From G963662675 sp963662675 (GTDB lineage: Bacteria; Bacteroidota; Bacteroidia; Bacteroidales; Prolixibacteraceae), in contig CAXXHP010000004.1 in assembly GCA_963662675.2 (NCBI GenBank), forward strand, positions 496,001 to 560,000: a DNA stretch of 64,000 nucleotides. Reading direction: 5' to 3'. A program made the position numbers and the translations under genes. The notes beneath the pieces were generated by a model that saw nothing but the letters and a program-made list of their open reading frames with translations, was not told the origin of the DNA and searched no databases. Of this stretch, positions 43,920 through 51,778 are shown piece by piece (the stretch's first letter is position 1; every line of letters begins with the position of its first letter).

Positions 43920-45939
43920 ATCGAATAGCCCGCCCCGCTAGCAAATACTAGCAGGGAGAGGCTTTCACACCACCATACGTACGCGAGCTATGCTCCTTCC
44001 TTTCGCTTTACTCAGGAACATATACGGCGGTTCGTTAAGTCATAGGAAACAAAACCGTACTTGGTTTTACTTGATTGTAGAGTTCCAGTAAAGAAACGTA
44101 ACCACGCAATTTCAATCTATCAGCCGTAATGGTAGTACCCAGAATTGGGCTTTGTGCAATTGCCCATCCACCCATTCTGGAACGACTCCATGCATAGGCT
44201 TGACCCTGTTCAACGCCCAAACGAATCAGGTTCTTCCTTTTTCGCTCAGGCTTTTTCCAGTGGTGCCAAATGCAATAGCGAAGTCGGTTCCGCAGCCACC
44301 CGTCCAGTTCAGCCAGCTTGTTTTGGATGCTTGCCATTCGGAAAGCATTAATCCATCCTCGCTGCACCTCGCCCAACTTTTCGATACGTTCATCAAAACT
44401 CATGGGAGTGGTTTTTCGGGTGAGGACTTTTAGCTTTTGCTTCAAGCTCGTCCAACTCTTTTCGGATACAACCAGTTGATATTTGCCCCGTTCGCCTTTC
44501 TTATAAGTTGGCACAAAGCCAAATCCTAAGCAGGTGAAATGTACAGGTCTGCGGATGCCGCTTTTCTCCCAATTGATCGTTAGTTTCAACTTGTTTTTAA
44601 GAAACTTAAAAATGGTGTTGCCAACCTTTCGGGCTGTTGTCTTCGTTTTAACGTAAATGCTAAAATCGTCGGCATAGCGGACAAAACGCAAACCTTGCCT
44701 TTCCAGTTCCCTGTCCAGTTCGTGCAATACGATGTTGGACAGTAAAGGACTTAATGGGCTGCCCTGCGGAACTCCCTTTCTGCGTTTGACCAGTTTCCCG
44801 TTTATTTGTATCGGGGAACGCAGCTATTTGCGGATAAGGCGCAAGGTTTCGCGGCAGTTGATTTTGCGGTAAAGCAGTTGCAGCAGATAGCAATGGTCTA
44901 CTTCATCGAAAAAGGTTTTTAGGTCAATATCTACAATGTATTGAAACCCTTGGTTGATGTAAGCCTGTGCTTTTAGGACTGCCTGACCAACGCTCCTGTT
45001 GGGACGGAACCCAAAACTGGAGTCTGAAAACCCAAACTCGAAGCGTGCAGTAATTACTTGTAAAACCGCTTGTTGTAGCAGGCGGTCGGTTACGGTGGGA
45101 ATACCGAGTAACCTTGTTTTCCCTTTTCCTTTTAGAATTTCCACTCCTAAAATGGCTTGTGGCAAATACTTTCCCGAACGAACCTTGGCTGTCAGTTCTT
45201 CCTTGTCAATAGACAGGAGTTCTGACAGTTTACATACGGGCATGCGGTCGACTCCTGCTGAACCGTGGTTCCGCTGGACTTTGTACATGGCCTGTAACAG
45301 GTTCTTTCGTGTTAGAATTTGATCAATCATTTTAGTTTCAATTCATTGTTTCCATGTCCCGCCTAACGCAAAGCTAGAATCGTAACCGATAGTTTCTTTG
45401 CAGCATTTGGGACAACGCATCGTTCAGCCCTTCAGCTTTTCTGTGAGTCCTCTGCCTTTTCGATGACAGCTCGTTTCCAAAGCCTACTATGGCTTCTGCT
45501 GACTTCTCAACTGTCCTTGCGGAAAGTTGAGACCTCCCCAGGTAAGAGCATCTTCCTTCCTCCAATCACTGCTGAATCTACTACAAAACGATTTTGGTAT
45601 TCGTTGGACGTTACAATGATGTGCTTGCTTATCCGCGTTTCGTAGCCTCGTATCCCACCGCTTCGCTTTTCATTTCGTCAAATGTCCCCCGGACATTTGG
45701 TTTTACTAACGTAAAACTTTACTCCATTCACTGTTCGTCAGTACCAGAGTTTGCCGGTTGGCTTCCTTCACTGCATACCTCACGGTAAACCAGCTTGCCA
45801 CTTGCTAACGGTTCGAAGCGTTACCTCCGCCCGTAAGGGACTTACACCCTCTGGAATAATTTCATGCTACACTTTATTGTTTAGTAAGGAAAAGTTGTAT
45901 TTTTCATTCTTTTAAAAACATTGAAAAAAGTGGGTACAC
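43920..45939 (-). mobile_element. group IIC-attC intron, copy 6 (2020 bp, degenerate)
   Basis: The minus-strand 5' exon ends TTGT and the 3' exon begins TGGGCGT. It has the long domain V tip of copy 3 (about 43984-44020) and an extra ~75-bp block near 45651-45730. It has lost the CATGCTCATGCTGGG segment before its 5' end (GTGTACCCAC instead of GTGTGCCCAGC) and carries scattered substitutions. It is the oldest copy of the six. Confidence 0.8.
44035..45330 (-). pseudogene. group II intron reverse transcriptase, copy 6, amber-interrupted
   Basis: Codon 169 (Trp in the other copies, IRKWLRSP) is TAG at 44824-44826, caused by one base change. The rest of the frame is intact, with a Val-to-Ala change near the C-terminus (TITADRLK). 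Without suppression, the product stops before YADD and cannot be active. The intron could still be served in trans by the five intact copies. Confidence 0.9.
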
Positions 45940-45961
45940 ACAACAGCGTATAAGGCGAGCG

Positions 45962-46153
45962 GACAAGGACATCCTTGAAGTCTCCATCGAGATCATAGAA
46001 TATGAATGCGGGATTGATGTGCAAAAAAAGTTTTTACCAAAATCACTGGCAACTTTGACCTTAAAGTCTGCCGTAAACTTCCTTCGTGATCTTGAGACAA
46101 ATATCCTACTTTATTTTATCAAATTGTTAGCAATGCTTTTAATAAATCTATAA
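45962..46153 (+). pseudogene. coding remnant at the right end of the array
   Basis: An open frame without start codon runs from about 45962 to a TAA at 46153. DKDILEVSIEIIEYECGID and KSLATLTLKSAVNFLRDLE look like real coding sequence, perhaps the tail of a transposase or other gene truncated by array insertion. I cannot assign a family. Confidence 0.35.
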
Positions 46154-46195
46154 TTAATCTATTTTTGTCCACACGTACTAGAAATCTATAATTAA
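46144..46195 (+). promoter_or_regulatory. iorA upstream region: -7 box flanked by a 14-bp direct repeat
   Basis: AAATCTATAATTAA occurs at 46144-46157 and again at 46182-46195, 38 bp apart. Between the copies lies TATTTTTG (46160-46167), a match to the -7 box. The repeat pair may bind a regulator of iorAB. Confidence 0.4.
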
Positions 46196-46228
46196 ATCCT
46201 CAACACTTAGAGGAATCACTTTTGAAAT

Positions 46229-48034
46229 ATGGAGATAGGAAATGAGGTTGCAGCAATTAAAATGATGAATGGTAACGAAGCAGTTGCCAGAGGTGCCTTT
46301 GAAGCAGGTGTAAAAGTTGCTGCCGGATTCCCGGGAACACCATCCACAGAGGTAATGGATTATACCCAACATAGATACCCGGATATTTATTGTGAATGGT
46401 CAACTAATGAGAAAGTGGGTTTAGAAGTAGCCATTGGAGCTTCGTTTGCAGGTTTTCGTAGCCTGGCCATAATGAAAACAGTGGGTTTACATGTGGCGGC
46501 AGATGCATTGGGTGGAGCTGCCGGCAGTCAGATAAACGGCGGATTGGTATTGGTGGTTGGCGATGATGTAGGGCGTATTGCGGGTGATGATTATAATGAT
46601 GTTCGTCATTATGGTAATATGTTCAATATACCGGTGTTGGAGCCTAGTGACAGTCAGGAGGCCAAGGATCTTATGGTTAAAGCATTTGAGATTAGCGAAG
46701 AATACAGTACTCCGGTTATATTTAAAATTACATCTGTGATATGCAAGACAACCAGTCGCGTTGTTATTGATGAAGACTACGCTTACGAAGTCAAATACAG
46801 AGAAAAATATCCAATAAGTTTCAGTAAGGTCATAATGACAACCATTATGATGAAGGCAAAAGGCTCAGAGCATCCCAAGTTGACCAAATGCTTTAATGAT
46901 TTCCCGGCGCATATGAAGCGCTTGGCAGGGGACAGCAATGATTTTGATTTTAACAAACTGGAGTTGAAGGGTAAAAAGATTGGGATAATTACTGCAGGGA
47001 CTCCTTACTATTACATAAAAGAAGTATTACCCGAAGCCTCGGTGTTAAAACTAGGACTTGTTATGCCACTTCCGGAAAAAATGATTCGGGAATTGGCCGA
47101 ACACGTGGAGGAACTTTATGTGATTGAAGATGGTCATGATATTCTGGAAAAGAACATCAAGGATCTGGGGATCTCGGTAATTGGGAAAGAATTATTCCCC
47201 AAATTCCCCGTAATGATGCGTTTCACTCCGGATATTATAGAGGAAAAACTCGTTCCGGGCGCAACTAAAAGAACGCCCCAAGAAGGAATTCCCTTCAGAC
47301 TACCAGTTAGTTGTGCAGGCTGTTCTCACCTCTTCATTTCACGAATATTAAAGAAACATAAAATAAAGGCTGCTGCCGATGTCACCTGTGGTCTAATCGG
47401 TTGCTTTCCGCATATGGAGTCCTATTCTCTGCAAAAATGCATGGGGTCAAGCATAGCACTAGCCCATGGTTACAACATTGCCAAAGATCATAAGGAAAAT
47501 TTTGTCGCCATGATAGGCGATGGTGGTTTTTGGGCAACAGGAATCAATGGCCTAATGAATCTGATATTCAATGACAGTCAATCAACAGTGATTATTGTTG
47601 ACAATAGCTGCCTTGCCATGACCGGTGGACAGCATGTGGCCTCCAGCGAGTTTGGGTTTAATTACAAACCGGAAAATAAACTGGATATTGCCACTGTCTG
47701 TAAAGCTATCGGCGTTAAAGATATTGTAACCGTAGATGCATACGAATTTGAAAACCTGGAAGAATCTATCCTCAATGCGGTCAATGCAAAAACAAATTCT
47801 GTAGTCATTGTTAAAAAACCATGTGTTACAAAATTCAAATTACCTAAAGACACGCCATATTCTATTGATCAGGATAAGTGTACCAAATGTAGGAAATGTA
47901 TCGATGTTGGATGTTTAGCTATTGAGAGCAAAAAAGCAAAAGACGGAACGGTTGAAATAGTGATCAACCAAGATATTTGTACAGGCTGCGGATTATGTAC
48001 TACAGCATGTCAGTTTGACGCTATAAAAAATTAA
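46229..48034 (+). CDS. iorA: indolepyruvate:ferredoxin oxidoreductase, alpha subunit
   Basis: The protein has 601 residues. The N-terminal pyruvate-oxidoreductase-type domain (GFPGTPSTEVMD, KTVGLHVAADAL) is followed by the thiamine-diphosphate domain with GDGGFWATGINGLMN and VDNSCLAMTGG. Two [4Fe-4S] motifs at the C-terminus (CTKCRKCIDVGC and CTGCGLCTTACQF) pass electrons to ferredoxin. It oxidatively decarboxylates aryl pyruvates from aromatic amino acids to aryl-acetyl-CoA. iorB follows after 2 bp. Confidence 0.93.
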   Translation: MEIGNEVAAIKMMNGNEAVARGAFEAGVKVAAGFPGTPSTEVMDYTQHRYPDIYCEWSTNEKVGLEVAIGASFAGFRSLAIMKTVGLHVAADALGGAAGSQINGGLVLVVGDDVGRIAGDDYNDVRHYGNMFNIPVLEPSDSQEAKDLMVKAFEISEEYSTPVIFKITSVICKTTSRVVIDEDYAYEVKYREKYPISFSKVIMTTIMMKAKGSEHPKLTKCFNDFPAHMKRLAGDSNDFDFNKLELKGKKIGIITAGTPYYYIKEVLPEASVLKLGLVMPLPEKMIRELAEHVEELYVIEDGHDILEKNIKDLGISVIGKELFPKFPVMMRFTPDIIEEKLVPGATKRTPQEGIPFRLPVSCAGCSHLFISRILKKHKIKAAADVTCGLIGCFPHMESYSLQKCMGSSIALAHGYNIAKDHKENFVAMIGDGGFWATGINGLMNLIFNDSQSTVIIVDNSCLAMTGGQHVASSEFGFNYKPENKLDIATVCKAIGVKDIVTVDAYEFENLEESILNAVNAKTNSVVIVKKPCVTKFKLPKDTPYSIDQDKCTKCRKCIDVGCLAIESKKAKDGTVEIVINQDICTGCGLCTTACQFDAIKN

Positions 48035-48036
48035 AA

Positions 48037-48648
48037 ATGCAGGACACAGGAAAAAACATTATAATAGCTGGTGTTGGAGGACAAGGAATACTCCTTTTCA
48101 GCACCCTCTTAAGCAAGTTTTACATCAAACTGGGATACGATTTAAAAATATCAGATGTGATTGGCTTAGGTCAACGCGGTGGTGGTGTAGAAAGCCATTT
48201 TCGATATTCAAATAAACCCGTTCTATCTCCCTTTATCAAAGCAGGAGATGTGGATTACGTGATATCTTTTGAACAAACAGAAACACTCCGTCATTTGCAT
48301 AGCCTGAAAGAGGATGGTGTCATATTTTCGAGTACTTATGAGTTAACCTCTACCAGCGTAAATGCCAGACTAGAAAAACCTATGTCTGAAGATAAAACAG
48401 AGATAATAAAGAGATCGAAGAACAGGAAATTTATTATTGATATTGAAGAGCACAAAAATCTGGATTTTACTATCAGCAAAATGATGAATGTTGTGATGCT
48501 TGGATATTATGCTGAGTTTAGAGGTTATTCGCATGATGACATGATTCAGATAGTGAGCGAAAATGTTCCGGAAAAGTTTGTGGAAGGAAATATAAAAGCA
48601 TACGAAAAGGGAGTGGCTATTGCCAGTTCCGAACTCGTAGCTAAGTAG
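48037..48648 (+). CDS. iorB: indolepyruvate:ferredoxin oxidoreductase, beta subunit
   Basis: The 203-residue gamma-type domain opens with NIIIAGVGGQGILLFSTLLS and has GLGQRGGGVESHFRYS, the usual IorB signatures. It lies directly behind iorA and forms the heterodimer with it in the cytoplasm. Confidence 0.93.
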   Translation: MQDTGKNIIIAGVGGQGILLFSTLLSKFYIKLGYDLKISDVIGLGQRGGGVESHFRYSNKPVLSPFIKAGDVDYVISFEQTETLRHLHSLKEDGVIFSSTYELTSTSVNARLEKPMSEDKTEIIKRSKNRKFIIDIEEHKNLDFTISKMMNVVMLGYYAEFRGYSHDDMIQIVSENVPEKFVEGNIKAYEKGVAIASSELVAK

Positions 48649-48683
48649 AGTTAGTAGTCAGTAATTGTTAAGCCATAAAGGGA

Positions 48684-48741
48684 ATATTGCCGATTGATTA
48701 ATGCCCGATTGCTATTGGAATCATTAATTTATCGGCAATAT
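48684..48741 (+). terminator. long stem-loop after iorB
   Basis: ATATTGCCGAT (48684-48694) pairs with ATCGGCAATAT (48731-48741). Inside, ATTAATG/CATTAAT extends the stem with a small bulge. It sits between iorB and the next gene and may end or attenuate the iorAB transcript. Confidence 0.6.
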
Positions 48742-48776
48742 ACTTAGTGCTAACTTCAACGTTAAAATGGTATAAC

Positions 48777-49628
48777 ATGGAATTACCTCAAGGTGTAGTG
48801 TTGCTAGATAGTTTAGGTGATTTACAACCCGGCAATACAAGTCCAATTCTTGTTTGCGGATCCCATTGCGGAGGAAGCAGGGATCTTGCCAGAAACGTAA
48901 AAAACTGTCATGTAAATGCAGTTTTTCTCAACAATGCAGGTGTAGGAAAAAATCAGGCGGGGATCAGAGGTCTCACACATTACGAGGCTGAGGATATTCT
49001 GGCCTGTGCTGTTGATCACGATAGTGCTGAGATTGGTATTGCCCGCGATACATGGGAGAGTGGAATCATAAGTCACACCAGCCCAAAAGCGGAAGAAGTC
49101 GGAATCCAAATCGGTGATTCTGTGAAAGAGGCCGTTGCCAAAATAATCAATATTATCATGCACCCTTCGTCAACTCAAAAAAGTAAGAATTTTGAATCTC
49201 ATATTAAGAATAAAGAGAAGGAAAACTGTAGCAAGGTAGACCTAAAAAAACAAACGCAAACACAAATAAATGGAGTGAGTATCACTGTAACCGATAGCAT
49301 AACCTTCTTAAACGAGAAAAATTCAGGAGATATCGTTGTGTGTGGATCACATGGCGGTTTGAGTGCAGGGGATTATGCACAGAAATATCGAGTTAAAGCT
49401 GTGTTTTTTAATGATGCCGGAATCGGTAAAAATAATGCAGGTGTAAAAAGCCTCGAATCTCTAAGTGATGCAGGAATAATTGCATGCACAGTTGACTGCA
49501 TGAGTGCAGAGATTTTTAACGGGCAGGACGTACTTGCTAATGGCATTATCACTGTTTGTAATCAACTGGCAAAGGACAGAAACATCAAAGAAAAGATGAT
49601 GGTTAAAGAGGCCATTAAAAATATTTAG
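48777..49628 (+). CDS. tandem-duplicated protein of unknown function
   Basis: I use the ATG at 48777 rather than an upstream GTG. About 283 residues form two homologous halves. Each has a GSH-(CG/GG)-G motif (VCGSHCGGSRDLA; VCGSHGGLSAGDYA), then FLNNAGVGKNQAG or FFNDAGIGKNNAG, then AC(A/T)VDxxSAEI. The halves are joined by a Lys/Gln-rich linker (about 135-175). The repeated HGG, Asn/Gly-rich and SAEI motifs suggest a ligand or nucleotide site, but I do not know a function. Its place after iorAB hints at aromatic amino-acid metabolism. Confidence 0.7.
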   Translation: MELPQGVVLLDSLGDLQPGNTSPILVCGSHCGGSRDLARNVKNCHVNAVFLNNAGVGKNQAGIRGLTHYEAEDILACAVDHDSAEIGIARDTWESGIISHTSPKAEEVGIQIGDSVKEAVAKIINIIMHPSSTQKSKNFESHIKNKEKENCSKVDLKKQTQTQINGVSITVTDSITFLNEKNSGDIVVCGSHGGLSAGDYAQKYRVKAVFFNDAGIGKNNAGVKSLESLSDAGIIACTVDCMSAEIFNGQDVLANGIITVCNQLAKDRNIKEKMMVKEAIKNI

Positions 49629-50037
49629 CGTAGTGCATGTTATCGCATGTAGCCACGAAACGTGACGATGATAGTTTCTCACCCTCAATTGCAAGCACTT
49701 GGCCATACCACATGGAGCTAAGCGCAGGTCAAAGTGACCCGTCTAAAAATATGTCTACACAAAACAAGTAGATTTGTATAAAATGATGGAGTAACCAGAC
49801 GTTACAGTGAGGGTTTCAAACTCAATATTTTAGTTGAACTCAGTAAGTTAAATTCAAGAAATACATAGTATTTAAATGCAAAAAAAGAACTAGAACATGT
49901 CTTGTTTGCTTTCAATTATTCAATAGTAAATGTTGATTATTGATTTTCGACTACTACAACTCAGATTATTGAGGCGAAACTAGGTAGATTTTTTTATTCG
50001 ATTAATTTTAATAAAATTGCACCACTTGTATTAAAAA
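49629..50037. other. intergenic region before the polysaccharide locus
   Basis: I see no gene, strong hairpin or clear TAnnTTTG promoter in these ~410 bp. It must contain the promoter of the ECF sigma gene. Confidence 0.5.
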
Positions 50038-50604
50038 ATGAAGGCTTCTGTGCAAACAAATCAGATACTTAATAATGTTTCTTCTTTTGAAAAATTTTTC
50101 AAAAAGAATTACCATTTAGCATGCCTTGTTGCCTTACGTTATTTAAAAGATGAGCAATTGGCAGAAGATGTTGTTCAAGAAACATTTCTATACTTATGGC
50201 AAAGACGATCTGAATTAGAAGTTCAACGAAACTTGAAACATTATCTTTTAAATGCTGTCAAAAACAGAAGCATAAACCATTTTAATAGAGCGAAACAATT
50301 CGAATATTTGTCAGATATCAATACCGAAGTTTCTACAAGTGATGGATCAGATTCTGATTTTTCAGAAGAAGAATTAGCTATTCAAATAGCGAATTCTATT
50401 GAAGAATTACCCCCACAGTGCAAAAGAATATTCTTATTAGCCTACACTGAAAATTTGACATATAAAGAGATCGCAGCAACTTTAAACCTCTCAAAGAACA
50501 CTATAAAAACTCAAATGGGAATTGCCTATAAAATTTTGAGAGAAGAATTGAAAAATTATTTTCTTATCCTTTTTGTTTTGCCATTCAGACGATTACTCCA
50601 CTAG
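50038..50604 (+). CDS. ECF sigma factor (FecI-like)
   Basis: The 188-residue protein has sigma region 2 (YLKDEQLAEDVVQETFLYLWQ is the core-binding helix) and region 4 (LTYKEIAATLNLSKNTIKTQ). It is followed by a FecR anti-sigma factor and a SusC/SusD pair, the standard trans-envelope signalling layout of Bacteroidota. The C-terminal NYFLILFVLPFRR is typical of this subgroup. Confidence 0.9.
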   Translation: MKASVQTNQILNNVSSFEKFFKKNYHLACLVALRYLKDEQLAEDVVQETFLYLWQRRSELEVQRNLKHYLLNAVKNRSINHFNRAKQFEYLSDINTEVSTSDGSDSDFSEEELAIQIANSIEELPPQCKRIFLLAYTENLTYKEIAATLNLSKNTIKTQMGIAYKILREELKNYFLILFVLPFRRLLH

Positions 50605-50711
50605 ATAAACTCCTTTAAGATCCATTCTAATCGGGTTAATCCAAAAAAAAATAAATAAAGTTGTATTTGAGTTCACCCTCTTACTTCTTTTTTGTGTCTT
50701 TATAATTATAT

Positions 50712-51677
50712 ATGGAACGAAAAGAACAAAACAAGTGGGAAGCATGGTCTTCAATCCTGCATAATCATGAAGTAGGAGGAGAAGGAGATTGTTTAGCAGA
50801 TGTTGACAAAAAGGACTTTGATGCCGTTAAACGGATATTTGACGTAAAAAAGAAAGTTAGGCAAACAATGACCTTAGATTCCACTGATGTTGCGTGGAAG
50901 AGAATGAAGGTGCAATTATTGCCACGAGCTCAGAAGTTTGAGTATTTAAAATATGCTGCGGTATTCTTGATTTCATTGTTAGTTACAAGTGCATCCTTTT
51001 GGGGTTATAATTGGAATAAATTTCGATTAAATGAATATGCCATTATTACTGCTCCCCAAGGGCAAATATCCAACATTACCTTGTTTGATGGTACTAATAT
51101 TTGGCTCAATGCAGGTTCTACCATAAAATACAATCAATCTTTTAATCGAAATAACCGAGAAATATTTCTTGATGGTGAAGCCTTGTTTGCTGTGAGTAAA
51201 AATGAAGAACTTCCTTTTATAGTGCATGCGGGAGATGCTCAAATAAAAGTTTTTGGAACAGAGTTCGATGTTAAAGCTTATAATAATGAGTCCTATATTG
51301 AAACCGTGCTGATTGAGGGCAGAGTAGAATTTACAGCGAATGAAAAAGCAATAAAAATGAGCCCCGGGGAACATTTGCAGTTTTCGAAAAAAACTGGCGC
51401 TATTGAAAAGAGGAGAGTGCAACCAGAAGAATATACAGCATGGAAAGAGGGTAAAATTTATTTCAATAATGAAACATTGTTGAATCTGACCATTCAAATA
51501 GAACGCTGGTATGAAGTAAAATTCTTATTTGAAGACGAGGATATTCAATCGTATCGTTTTTCTGGAGTCATCAATAAAGATAAATCGTTGGAATATATTT
51601 TGGGGATTATTCAGGAGATAAACAAAGTTGAATTCATCTTTAATAAAGAACAGATTATAATAAAGGATAAAAAATAA
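50712..51677 (+). CDS. FecR-family anti-sigma factor
   Basis: The 321-residue protein has a cytoplasmic N-terminal ~75 residues, a transmembrane helix (LKYAAVFLISLLVTSASFWG) and a periplasmic FecR domain (GQISNITLFDGTNIWLNAGS, FIVHAGDAQIKVFGTEF). A C-terminal DUF4974 region senses the N-terminal extension of the SusC protein. It holds the ECF sigma factor inactive until the transporter binds its glycan. Confidence 0.92.
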   Translation: MERKEQNKWEAWSSILHNHEVGGEGDCLADVDKKDFDAVKRIFDVKKKVRQTMTLDSTDVAWKRMKVQLLPRAQKFEYLKYAAVFLISLLVTSASFWGYNWNKFRLNEYAIITAPQGQISNITLFDGTNIWLNAGSTIKYNQSFNRNNREIFLDGEALFAVSKNEELPFIVHAGDAQIKVFGTEFDVKAYNNESYIETVLIEGRVEFTANEKAIKMSPGEHLQFSKKTGAIEKRRVQPEEYTAWKEGKIYFNNETLLNLTIQIERWYEVKFLFEDEDIQSYRFSGVINKDKSLEYILGIIQEINKVEFIFNKEQIIIKDKK

Positions 51678-51680
51678 GCA

Positions 51681-51713
51681 AGACCGGAATATGCTGGTAA
51701 CATAGTCCGGTCT
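51681..51713 (+). terminator. terminator after the FecR gene
   Basis: AGACCGGA (51681-51688) pairs with TCCGGTCT (51706-51713). Confidence 0.65.
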
Positions 51714-51722
51714 CAAAATAAT

Positions 51723-51752
51723 CTAATACCAATTTTAGACAAAAGGTATTAG
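51723..51752 (+). promoter_or_regulatory. leader hairpin before susC
   Basis: CTAATACC (51723-51730) and GGTATTAG (51745-51752) form a perfect 8-bp stem 27 bp before the SusC start. It may be part of the leader or the ECF promoter region. Confidence 0.4.
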
Positions 51753-51778
51753 CAAGTTTAACACTCAATTACAAATTT

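Larger units (their letters stand above)
18428..45961 (+). mobile_element. integron-like platform with 13 cassettes (A-M)
   Basis: Cassette limits, cut after the G of each core GTT: A 19705-21320, B 21321-22233, C 22234-22848, D 22849-24886, E 24887-25507, F 25508-25933, G 25934-29204, H 29205-32091, I 32092-34966, J 34967-35587, K 35588-38767, L 38768-42032, M 42033 to about 45961. The first bases of each cassette are the complement of its own R'' site: GTTAGGTGGC/GCCACCTAAC for A, GTTATGGGC/GCCCATAAC for B, GTTGGCGGT/ACCGCCAAC for D. E, H, I, K, L and M likewise match (C with one extra A). F is the exception. The pattern is what cassette excision and integration through attC produces. G-I and K-M are split by introns. 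Confidence 0.85.
43913..45961 (+). other. attC of cassette M, split by intron 6 and truncated
   Basis: The left part ACGCCCA ends at 43919. The right part resumes at 45940 with ACAACAGCGTATAAGGCG and then runs into unrelated sequence. No complementary right arm or R' core follows, so the array is cut here. Confidence 0.6.

Noticed and set aside
27229..45330. The repeated reverse transcriptases as defence RTs, retrons or a diversity-generating retroelement
   Set aside because: Each lies within a unit that has group II intron ends, domain V and VI hairpins and a constant insertion point in attC. No msr/msd, template/variable repeat or effector gene is attached.
49461..49706. Minus-strand frame at the end of the tandem-domain gene
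   Set aside because: It is antisense to a well-supported coding region with no own signals.
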